A DNA stretch of 63,742 bases from WRIS01 sp964345475 (lineage in GTDB: Bacteria; Actinomycetota; Coriobacteriia; Coriobacteriales; Eggerthellaceae). The stretch covers positions 1-63,742 of the forward strand of contig CAYFQW010000008.1 in the NCBI GenBank assembly GCA_964345475.1. Direction: 5' to 3'. A model generated the notes under the pieces. The model did not search any database and had not been told where the DNA came from. It worked only from the letters and a program-made list of their open reading frames with translations. Numbering within the stretch: the first letter of the stretch is position 1; each line of letters starts with the position of its first letter. Made by a program: the position numbers and the translations under genes. Below are positions 17,573 to 25,712 of this stretch, one piece after another.

Positions 17573-18274
17573 CTAGACTCCACGGAGTGCAGCATGAGGA
17601 ACGTAGGCCTGCACTGCTGCAAGCAGTTCCTGCATTTCATCTTCGGTGTAGGCGTGAAGCGTGCCCTGGCCGGCTAGGACTTGGGGTGAGTCGACAAATC
17701 CCTGCAAAAACCACGCTTTTGCTCCTTGCAGGCGTTTCGCCATCTCAACGAGGCTCTCTCTGTCATGAAACTCACGTACGAGGGTGGTTCTGAGCTCATA
17801 GGGGAGCGGTGCTTGGAGAAGGTAGTCGAGACTTTCAAAAAAAGGACTTGTATCAATCTGCTTTATACCTGCTGTTTCAGGGTATTTTTCTTTCGTGTTT
17901 TTTACATCCAGAGCTAAGTAATCGATGTGTGATCCTTCTACCAAATCTTTTAAACGCTCAGGGAAAAAGCCATTGGTATCAAGCTTGATGGAAAACCCCT
18001 TCCCTTTGACTATTTCGCAAAACTCGGCAAGGCCTTCTTGCAAGAGGGGCTCACCCCCTGTTATGCAGATGCCGTCGAGCAAACCCTGGCGCTTATCAAG
18101 GAAAGAGAGGACCTCTTCGGAGACATCTTCGATATCTTTTGCGCCGGTCGCAAAGACAAGTTCTGCATTGTGGCAAAAGGGGCAGCGGAGGTTGCAGCCC
18201 GGTGTGAATACGGTGGCTGCCGTTTTGCCTGGGTAATCAAGGAGTGTCAATTTTTGTAATCCGACAATCTTCAT
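17573..18274 (-). CDS. nrdG: Anaerobic ribonucleotide reductase activating enzyme (radical SAM, NrdG2 type)
   Basis: A 233-residue radical SAM enzyme. KLTLLDYPGKTAATVFTPG followed by CNLRCPFCHN gives the CxxxCxxC that holds the 4Fe-4S cluster cleaving S-adenosylmethionine. CITGGEPLLQ is the SAM-contact motif. The length and the LDYPGK lead-in match the longer NrdG2 branch rather than the 155-residue E. coli NrdG. It installs the glycyl radical on NrdD, whose gene is divergent across 206 bases, with candidate NrdR boxes between. The start has only a weak ribosome site (ggacggccc). Confidence 0.92.
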   Translation of the reverse strand: MKIVGLQKLTLLDYPGKTAATVFTPGCNLRCPFCHNAELVFATGAKDIEDVSEEVLSFLDKRQGLLDGICITGGEPLLQEGLAEFCEIVKGKGFSIKLDTNGFFPERLKDLVEGSHIDYLALDVKNTKEKYPETAGIKQIDTSPFFESLDYLLQAPLPYELRTTLVREFHDRESLVEMAKRLQGAKAWFLQGFVDSPQVLAGQGTLHAYTEDEMQELLAAVQAYVPHAALRGV

Positions 18275-18321
18275 GGGCCGTCCTCTATACGAAAAGGCGT
18301 TCGGGGTGTGTAATCGTTAAA

Positions 18322-18367
18322 GCACAAGATGTGGCGTTTATATTTGTAAATATACCATATATAGCTA
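18322..18367. promoter_or_regulatory. Candidate pair of NrdR boxes between nrdG and nrdD
   Basis: Box 1 (gcacaagatgtggcgt, 18322-18337) and box 2 (ataccatatatagcta, 18352-18367) each match about 11 of 16 positions of the NrdR consensus acaCwAtATaTwGtgt. Their starts are 30 bases apart, close to the three-turn spacing typical of NrdR. NrdR represses ribonucleotide reductase genes when dATP is high. The nrdR gene is not in the window. Confidence 0.5.
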
Positions 18368-18374
18368 ATCGCTG

Positions 18375-18403
18375 TTGACATTGGGCCTGAATGCAGTTAA
18401 AGT
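18375..18403 (+). promoter_or_regulatory. Candidate nrdD promoter
   Basis: A perfect -35 (TTGACA, 18375-18380) and TAAAGT (18398-18403) are spaced 17 bases apart. It starts 7 bases after the second candidate NrdR box and about 77 bases before the nrdD start. Confidence 0.6.
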
Positions 18404-18480
18404 CAATAATCCAGAAACCAAGTAATTTGCAGTACTGAGGAATGGAAGCATACCATAGTCCACGGAGAAGGAGCCCCTAA

Positions 18481-20949
18481 ATGTACCGAGTGAAGAAACG
18501 CGACGGCCAGATAACAGAATTTGATATACAAAAGATATCCGGGGCTATAGCCAAGGCTTTTGATGCAGCAGAAAAGCAGTACCATCCTTCAACGATTGAT
18601 ATGCTTGCCCTTAACGTAACGGCTCATTTTGAGTCTAAGATACAAGACGGCATTATCGAGGTAGAGGACGTTCAGGATAGCGTTGAAGAGGTTCTAAGCC
18701 TGGGCGGATATGCTGACGTTGCTAAGGTATACATCCTGTATCGCAAGCAACGCGAAAAGATACGCAATACCAAAGCATCCCTTCTTGACTATAAGGCCAT
18801 TGTTGACTCGTATGTAAAGGTTGAAGATTGGCGAGTCAAAGAAAACTCTACGGTCACATATTCAGTGGGAGGGCTTATCCTCTCTAACTCAGGAGCGATA
18901 ACCGCAAACTATTGGCTTTCCGAAGTGTATGACGAGGAAGTAGCCAACGCCCATAGAAATGCAGAAATACATATCCACGACCTCTCAATGCTGACGGGCT
19001 ATTGTGCGGGATGGTCCCTGAAGCAGCTTATCCAAGAAGGTCTTGGAGGCATTCCGGGGAAAATAACTTCGAAGCCGGCAGCACACCTTGCAACCTTATG
19101 CAACCAGATGGTCAACTTCCTAGGAATTATGCAAAATGAATGGGCAGGGGCTCAGGCTTTCTCTTCTTTTGATACCTACTTGGCGCCTTTTGTAAAAGTG
19201 GACAACTTGAGCTATGACGAAGTCAAAAAAAGCATAGAATCCTTTATTTACGGAGTGAACACCCCATCTCGCTGGGGCACGCAGTCACCGTTTTCGAATA
19301 TCACGCTTGATTGGGTTGTTCCGGAAGACATGAAAGACCTCCCCGCCCTCGTAGGGGGAGTCGAGCAAGATTTCACCTATGGAGACTGCAAGGCCGAAAT
19401 GGACCTGGTCAACAAGGCGTTTATTGAGATCATGATCGAGGGAGACGCTAACGGACGAGGCTTCCAATATCCTATTCCCACGTACTCCATTACGAAAGAC
19501 TTCGATTGGAGCGAAACCGAAAACAACAAGCTTCTCTTTGAGATGACAGCCAAGTACGGAACACCCTACTTTAGCAACTATATAAATTCCGACATGGAGC
19601 CATCCGATGTGCGCTCGATGTGCTGCCGTCTTCGCCTCGACTTGCGTGAGCTGAGAAAAAAATCAGGTGGATTCTTTGGCAGTGGCGAATCGACAGGTTC
19701 GGTTGGGGTCGTTACCATCAATATGCCGCGCATTGCCTATCAGGCGACTGATGAGGCCGACTTCTATCGTCGTCTCGACAAGCTGATGGATCTCGCTGCC
19801 CGCTCCCTTAAAACGAAGCGTACCGTTGTCTCTAAGCTGCTGAGCGCAGGCTTGTACCCGTACACTAAGCGCTATCTTGGAACTTTCGATAACCACTTCT
19901 CGACCATCGGGCTTTTAGGCATGAACGAGTCCTGTCTGAATGCATCCTGGCTTCAGGTTGACATGACGGATCCACGGGCACAGAAGTTCAGCCAAGACGT
20001 GCTGAACCATATGCGTGAGCGTCTGAGCGACTATCAGGAAGAATATGGCGACTTATATAACTTGGAGGCCACGCCAGCAGAAAGCACGACCTACCGCTTC
20101 GCAAAGCATGATAAAGAAGAGTTTCCTGACATCATTACAGCTAACGAGGACGGAAAACCTTACTACACCAACTCTTCGCACCTGCCTGTTGGCTATACGG
20201 AGGATGTATTTAGCGCACTGGATATCCAAGACGATTTACAGACCCTGTATACAAGCGGAACAGTTTTCCATGCCTTTTTGGGGGAGAAGCTTCCTTCTTG
20301 GAAAGCAGCTGCAAACCTCGTGCGAAAGATAGCAGAGAACTATAAGCTTCCTTACTACACCATGTCTCCAACGTATTCTGTCTGCATGGATCATGGTTAT
20401 CTTGAGGGAGAACAGATGACTTGTCCTTACTGCGGCAAGGAAACTGAGGTGTATAGCCGGATAACAGGTTACTATCGTCCAGTTAAAAACTGGAATGACG
20501 GCAAGGCACAAGAATTCGAGGACAGAAAAGTCTATGAGTACGAGAAAGCTGTCAAGCTTGAAGATGATGTGAGGGCGGCCGCGGTAAACACGGGATATCG
20601 CTTCGAGTCGCCGTACGCCGAAACAGCTGATATACACAGCGAGGCAGGAGGGTTTTTAGGAGCCGACAACTTTCAGTCTGATGATAGGGTTGTTCAAGGC
20701 AGCACCTTGCCAAAAGGCGTGTATTTGGTGGCTACGAAAACCTGCCCAAGCTGTCGCCGAGTCTCTCAGCTTTTCGAGCAATCAGGAATTGCTTATGAAA
20801 AGGTGTACGCCGAGGACAACCGAGAGTTAGCAGAACGCTATAATATTAGCCAGGCACCCTCGCTGCTGCTCGTTGACACAGAAGGAAGCGCGCAGGTACT
20901 CAGAGGAACCGCTGAAGTTATGAAGGAAATTCCAGCACTTACAAGATAA
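18481..20949 (+). CDS. nrdD: Anaerobic ribonucleoside-triphosphate reductase with C-terminal glutaredoxin-like domain
   Basis: An 822-residue protein. Residues 1-95 are an ATP-cone (MYRVKKRDGQITEFDIQKIS), the dATP/ATP switch. The barrel follows with MCCRLRLDLRE. Cys635, His638, Cys648 and Cys651 look like the zinc site, and RITGYYRPVKNWNDGK carries the radical glycine, near 663. From about 746 a separate thioredoxin/glutaredoxin fold begins, with CPSC at 755-758 and a cis-proline in SQAPSLLL. Class III enzymes reduce NTPs without oxygen, using formate (NrdD1) or redoxins (NrdD2). The fused redoxin suggests this one takes electrons from a thiol system. The hairpin at 20974-21007 ends the gene. 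Confidence 0.95.
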   Translation: MYRVKKRDGQITEFDIQKISGAIAKAFDAAEKQYHPSTIDMLALNVTAHFESKIQDGIIEVEDVQDSVEEVLSLGGYADVAKVYILYRKQREKIRNTKASLLDYKAIVDSYVKVEDWRVKENSTVTYSVGGLILSNSGAITANYWLSEVYDEEVANAHRNAEIHIHDLSMLTGYCAGWSLKQLIQEGLGGIPGKITSKPAAHLATLCNQMVNFLGIMQNEWAGAQAFSSFDTYLAPFVKVDNLSYDEVKKSIESFIYGVNTPSRWGTQSPFSNITLDWVVPEDMKDLPALVGGVEQDFTYGDCKAEMDLVNKAFIEIMIEGDANGRGFQYPIPTYSITKDFDWSETENNKLLFEMTAKYGTPYFSNYINSDMEPSDVRSMCCRLRLDLRELRKKSGGFFGSGESTGSVGVVTINMPRIAYQATDEADFYRRLDKLMDLAARSLKTKRTVVSKLLSAGLYPYTKRYLGTFDNHFSTIGLLGMNESCLNASWLQVDMTDPRAQKFSQDVLNHMRERLSDYQEEYGDLYNLEATPAESTTYRFAKHDKEEFPDIITANEDGKPYYTNSSHLPVGYTEDVFSALDIQDDLQTLYTSGTVFHAFLGEKLPSWKAAANLVRKIAENYKLPYYTMSPTYSVCMDHGYLEGEQMTCPYCGKETEVYSRITGYYRPVKNWNDGKAQEFEDRKVYEYEKAVKLEDDVRAAAVNTGYRFESPYAETADIHSEAGGFLGADNFQSDDRVVQGSTLPKGVYLVATKTCPSCRRVSQLFEQSGIAYEKVYAEDNRELAERYNISQAPSLLLVDTEGSAQVLRGTAEVMKEIPALTR

Positions 20950-20973
20950 AATGCTATTCTAAGGTTGAGCTAT

Positions 20974-21010
20974 AAAATCCCTTGGCTTGCACAAGCTAAG
21001 GGATTTTTTC
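20974..21010 (+). terminator. Intrinsic terminator after nrdD
   Basis: Arms 20974-20983 (aaaatccctt) and 20998-21007 pair fully, extended inside by gctt/aagc around a gcac loop, and are followed by six T counted from within the stem. It is a strong terminator. Confidence 0.88.
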
Positions 21011-21099
21011 TTAAGAACGGCCTGTCTACACGGTCTGTTTCGCATAGTGTGGCACCCGTGTTTTCCGATAGGCGTCTCCAGGATAAAAAGGACCGACAT

Positions 21100-22095
21100 A
21101 TGAAGTACTCTCAGCTTGTTTGCAAAGATCCCGATGTATACCGCATAGAAGTCCCCTTCGAAAACTACAGCACCAATGCAACGAATGTATATGCGGTGAG
21201 GGATGGGGATGATTGCCTGATTGTCGATACCGGCGCTCCCACTGAAACAGCGCTCGAGTATTTCAACGCCGCCATGGACGAGCTCGGGGTGAACCTAGCC
21301 CAGGCCCAGTTTTTTCTCACGCACTCCCACCTCGATCACGCAGGTTTAATTCAAGAGGTGATTCCCGAGGGCGCCATGCTCTACATAGGCGAGGAAGAGT
21401 ATCGTCGAACACAGAGAGATCAGCTCGAGAAGCGCAAGAAATACCTCGGTAGGCGATTTCATGATATCGGGGTGTCCGATGCCGATATCGTTGTTTTTCG
21501 CAACATGGTAGAAGAGGCACATTTTTTTATCCCAGACTCAATACGGGTACAAACCCTTTCTGACGGGGACGAGGTTCGGTGTGGCCGATATGTGCTCCAG
21601 GTGGTGGATACTGCAGGCCACACGTTTGGGCACACCTCTTTGTTTGAGCCGAGCAAAAACGTATTTTTCGGCGGCGATCATGTTCTTTTCCTTATCTCTC
21701 CGAGCGTTGACAGCTTCAAGGTTGAGGGTGGTAGCATGCAGAAGTATCTCGATAATCTCAAGAAGCTGCTAGATATGCCGATCGAGCTGTTCTTGCACTC
21801 GCACGGCCCGCTCCGTGACGATTTCAAAGACCGCATTACCCACCTTATTAGGCACCATCAGCAGCGAATTGATCAAGCCCTTGTTTCTATTGGGGAGATG
21901 CCAGGAGCTTCGGCCCTTGAAATAATACAACATATGGCATGGAATGTGCCGAGTGGCTCATGGGAAGACATACATCCGCTGCAACGATCTATCATTATCG
22001 TACAGGGACTTTCCATACTCGACCATCTATCCGAAAAAGGATGCATACGGCAGGTTGAAACAGAAAAGGTCTTGTTAGGCTATAGCTTGTGTTAA
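21100..22095 (+). CDS. Metallo-beta-lactamase-fold hydrolase
   Basis: A 331-residue protein. The ATG at 21100 follows aaaaagga; the frame is open further upstream but runs through the nrdD terminator. The metal motif is THSHLDHAG, with later ligands in DTAGHTFGHT and GGDHVLF. The C-terminal 90 residues continue with a helical domain often seen in the LACTB2/YqjP-like branch. Its substrate (thioester, nuclease or other) cannot be read from sequence. It is flanked by nrdD and the recJ fusion on the same strand, with a terminator before it. Confidence 0.85.
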   Translation: MKYSQLVCKDPDVYRIEVPFENYSTNATNVYAVRDGDDCLIVDTGAPTETALEYFNAAMDELGVNLAQAQFFLTHSHLDHAGLIQEVIPEGAMLYIGEEEYRRTQRDQLEKRKKYLGRRFHDIGVSDADIVVFRNMVEEAHFFIPDSIRVQTLSDGDEVRCGRYVLQVVDTAGHTFGHTSLFEPSKNVFFGGDHVLFLISPSVDSFKVEGGSMQKYLDNLKKLLDMPIELFLHSHGPLRDDFKDRITHLIRHHQQRIDQALVSIGEMPGASALEIIQHMAWNVPSGSWEDIHPLQRSIIIVQGLSILDHLSEKGCIRQVETEKVLLGYSLC

Positions 22096-22261
22096 CAAGG
22101 AAAGCCTTGAGGTACAAAGCTGAATTTTGAAGCATGAAAAAGCTGAAGAGTCTACGTCTGGCTGAGCAAATAAAGCTTTTGAGCGGTGTGACAGCCGGCT
22201 TTTTGTGTGAGACAATACTGCTGAAATATATACGGCACACGGGTTAGGTAGCACACGACAT

Positions 22262-25200
22262 ATGTCAACTCGGTTTAATATTCTAGCAGCGGAGCCTGCT
22301 GCAGTATTGCATTTGCAGCAAGAGCTTGGCCTGCCCCGCTTTATTGCATCGACCATGGTGGCTCGAGGCATATGCAACCTCGAAAAAGCCCAAGAGTTTC
22401 TCAGGCCTTCGCTGGATCGAGATTGGCTGAACCCCTATCTTATCTCTGGCATCTCGGAAGCTGCAGATACGGTTATAGAGTCAATAAAAGCAAGGGATCA
22501 TATTCTCGTGTTCGGGGATTTTGACCTTGATGGTATATCTGCGACTGCCACTCTGACACACGCCTTGCGCGAACTGGGCGCTGCAAAAGTAAGCCCCTTT
22601 ATTCCCTTGCGTTTTGAAGAGGGATATGGTTTAAGCGAAGCATCCTTGCAGCGAGTTTTCAAATATAAGCCCGATCTCATTATTACGGTTGACTGTGGTA
22701 TCGCTAATAAGCACGAGGCAGAGATGGTACAAGAGGCTGGTATAAAGCTTGTTGTTACCGATCACCATGAACCAGCCGACCTGGTTCCCTGTGGAATTCC
22801 CCTTGTTGATCCAAAGCTTGAAAAGAACGGGCCGAGCACCATCCTTGCAGGAGCGGGCGTCGCACTTAAGCTCGTCCAGGCTTTAGGTGGGCGTTTGGGG
22901 CAGCCGCATCTTTGGCAGGATTATACTGATTTAGTCGCACTGGGTACGGTTGCCGATCTCATGCCGATGCTTTCTGAAAATAGGGCTTTAGTTGCTGATG
23001 GCATACATCGCATGAATGTAAAGCCCCGTGCTTGCTTGGCGGCCTTGTTTCAAACGGCAGGCGTTGCAGGCAGAGAGATAACTGCCACCAACATCAGTTT
23101 TTCTATAATTCCGCGTCTCAATGCTGCGGGACGCATGGGAGACGCTCAACTTGCAGTTGATCTCTTGCTTTCAGAAAGGTATGAAGATGCCTGTCATTAC
23201 GCTGAAAAGCTCGAAATTCTCAACGATAAAAGGCGTCAGATAGAAGCCGAGCTTTCTGTACAGGCGAAACTTAAAGCTGCTAACGTGTTTGACGGGCAGA
23301 GGGCTTTGGTTGTATCGGGCGAAGATTGGCATGAGGGGGTTAAGGGCATTGTTGCAAGCCGTTTGACTAATATATATGGTGTTCCCTCCCTGTTGTTCAC
23401 TATCGACGGTGATGAGGCCCGCGGCTCGGGCCGCAGTATAGGCCAGGTGAATTTATTTAAAGCTGTTGAAAGTGTGTCGGACATCCTCACTCGGTTTGGC
23501 GGCCATGAAGCGGCAGTAGGAATCACCTTGCCCGCGGACAAGCTCGACGAATTTGTCCGTCGCATAAATGAGCATATGGACACCTTGCCCGCAGAGAGTT
23601 TTTTGTCGCGTGTTGATATCGATGCCTGCGTCGATTTGGAAGAACTTAGCCTCGAGAATGTTGCGAAACTCGACACGCTGGCCCCCTTCGGGCAAGAAAA
23701 CAGGGTTCCTTGCTATATGACCCGCGATGTCTTTATGACTAATATGCGTGCCGTCGGCGCTGACAAAAACCATTTCTCCTGCACATTGACTGATGGAAAA
23801 AACAGCATACCCTCCATCATGTTTCACTGCTCTGACATTGAAATGCTTATGCATTGCGGCAGTATGGTCAATGCCGCTTTCGAGCTTCAAATAGACGAAT
23901 GGAGAGGGCGAAAAAGCGTCAAGGCGATGTTGAAGGCGCTTGTCCCTGCCCGCGCCTGTGGTGCGCTGGAAGCCTGTTTGGATCCTGCCAACCTTGAGTT
24001 TGTTGCGGATCTGTATTCAGCAGGTGAAGAAGATAGCCCGTATGATCCAACGCAAGAAGATCCGGAATTGAGCAATAAGAGGGCTGCAGAGAAAGAAAAG
24101 AATCGCGCGCTTTGGTCTGATCTTGCAAAGCAAAACCACCAAGGGCTGCAAGAGAGCATCGTTGCCAGGCTTATTGGAGATGAAAGCTTGCACGCGTCGC
24201 AAAAAGAGGCCTTAGAACAGTTGGCAGCGGGCAAGAATACGATGGCTGTTATGCCGACCGGCAGGGGCAAATCGCTGATATTTTATATTCATGCTATCCT
24301 TGAGGCCCTTACGATTCAAGGCAAAAGTTTGTTTATATACCCATTAAGAGCGCTCATTGCCGATCAGGCCTTTTATATGCAGGAGGTGCTGGGAGAGTTT
24401 GGTTTGTCAGCGGAGGTTTTGACGGGCGAAACAGATAAGGAAGAGCGAAGCCGCATATTCTCCTCCCTTAAAAACGATGGATGCGACATCATTCTTACTA
24501 CCCCCGAATTCTTTAACTTCCACGTAGAGGAATTCAAAGAAAGTGCGGAAATAGGTTTCATCGTTGTTGACGAGGCGCATCACATAGGCCTCGCAAAAGC
24601 AGGTCACCGCTTGGCCTACCGAAGTATCGGGAAATCTATTGAAAAGCTCGGAGATCCTCGAGTGCTTGCACTCACGGCAACCGCTGATTCCGATACTTCT
24701 GCAGCAATAAAAAGAATCTTGCAGATTGAGCATGTGGTTTGTGATGAAACCCGTCGAAGTAATCTAGTCATTAATGACCAGCGTAACTTAAAGAGCCGCG
24801 ATAATTATCTTGCCGCCCTGATTGCCCAGGCGGAGAAGACTATCATTTATGTGAACTCGCGCGAACGATCTATAGCGCTTGCGCGAGAGCTCCGACACCG
24901 TGCTCCTCAGATGGCCTCCCTGATAGGGTTTTATCATGCAGGCCTCACGCGCGAGGAGCGTAAGCGTGTCGAGGATCTGTTTCGCAGGGACTCGCTTTGT
25001 GTGCTGGTTGCAACCTCAGCATTTGGGGAAGGTGTCAATATTCCTCACGTAAGGCATGTAGTCTTGTACCATCTGCCCTTTAATGAGGTTGAGTTTAACC
25101 AGATGAGCGGTCGCGCAGGACGCGATGGCGGTCCGGCAACGGTCCACTTGTTGTTTGGCCGGTATGATGCCTCCATCAACGAGAAGATTTTATATGACAC

Positions 25201-25606
25201 AACACCAAGCCATGAGTGCATGGCACAGGTGTACCGTGAATTAAAAAAGATGCAGAGAGTACACGGCGAGGAATTCTTCGTAATGGACAGCTGCGAGCTT
25301 GCTACGTTGGCCAGCAAGCACAGTCCGAACCCTATCAGCGGAGAGTCTATTGCCTGCGGTATTTCTGTTTTTCGCGAGTTGGGTTTGATTGAAACTCGTG
25401 CTGAGTATGGCGAAGGTGGAGTAAAACGATATATCCGTGTTCTTAACACGCAAAGTAAAGTAAAATTAACCGATAGCATACGGTATAGTGAAGGGCTTGG
25501 AGAGTGGGAGGTGTTTTCTCGCTTTCGGGACTGGGCAATGAAGTCCACGTCGGATACACTGCAGGAGCGAATAGTTCAGGCGATCTTACCCAAATGCTCA
25601 TACTGA
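22262..25606 (+). CDS. recJ: RecJ single-strand exonuclease fused to a RecQ-like helicase
   Basis: A 1114-residue protein. Residues 1-570 are RecJ: GDFDLDG at about 86, TDHHEP at about 166 (DHH signature), and GGHEAAVG at about 413 in the DHHA1 part, followed by the OB-like domain. Residues 640-980 are a superfamily 2 helicase: MPTGRGKSLIFY (Walker A), DEAHH (motif II), LTATAD, and QMSGRAGRDGG (motif VI), closest to RecQ. The end resembles a winged helix. RecJ degrades 5' ends made accessible by RecQ, so the fusion joins two partners of one pathway. The ribosome site is weak. Standard RecJ is about 560-600 residues long. Confidence 0.93.
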   Translation: MSTRFNILAAEPAAVLHLQQELGLPRFIASTMVARGICNLEKAQEFLRPSLDRDWLNPYLISGISEAADTVIESIKARDHILVFGDFDLDGISATATLTHALRELGAAKVSPFIPLRFEEGYGLSEASLQRVFKYKPDLIITVDCGIANKHEAEMVQEAGIKLVVTDHHEPADLVPCGIPLVDPKLEKNGPSTILAGAGVALKLVQALGGRLGQPHLWQDYTDLVALGTVADLMPMLSENRALVADGIHRMNVKPRACLAALFQTAGVAGREITATNISFSIIPRLNAAGRMGDAQLAVDLLLSERYEDACHYAEKLEILNDKRRQIEAELSVQAKLKAANVFDGQRALVVSGEDWHEGVKGIVASRLTNIYGVPSLLFTIDGDEARGSGRSIGQVNLFKAVESVSDILTRFGGHEAAVGITLPADKLDEFVRRINEHMDTLPAESFLSRVDIDACVDLEELSLENVAKLDTLAPFGQENRVPCYMTRDVFMTNMRAVGADKNHFSCTLTDGKNSIPSIMFHCSDIEMLMHCGSMVNAAFELQIDEWRGRKSVKAMLKALVPARACGALEACLDPANLEFVADLYSAGEEDSPYDPTQEDPELSNKRAAEKEKNRALWSDLAKQNHQGLQESIVARLIGDESLHASQKEALEQLAAGKNTMAVMPTGRGKSLIFYIHAILEALTIQGKSLFIYPLRALIADQAFYMQEVLGEFGLSAEVLTGETDKEERSRIFSSLKNDGCDIILTTPEFFNFHVEEFKESAEIGFIVVDEAHHIGLAKAGHRLAYRSIGKSIEKLGDPRVLALTATADSDTSAAIKRILQIEHVVCDETRRSNLVINDQRNLKSRDNYLAALIAQAEKTIIYVNSRERSIALARELRHRAPQMASLIGFYHAGLTREERKRVEDLFRRDSLCVLVATSAFGEGVNIPHVRHVVLYHLPFNEVEFNQMSGRAGRDGGPATVHLLFGRYDASINEKILYDTTPSHECMAQVYRELKKMQRVHGEEFFVMDSCELATLASKHSPNPISGESIACGISVFRELGLIETRAEYGEGGVKRYIRVLNTQSKVKLTDSIRYSEGLGEWEVFSRFRDWAMKSTSDTLQERIVQAILPKCSY

Positions 25607-25712
25607 TATAGAAGTGGAAGCTCGTCTTGCGCGAGACATGATCACCTTGTTTTTATAAACGAAGAGACGCAGGTTTCATACAATTTTTAAACACATGAAA
25701 GGGGGAGCGCTC

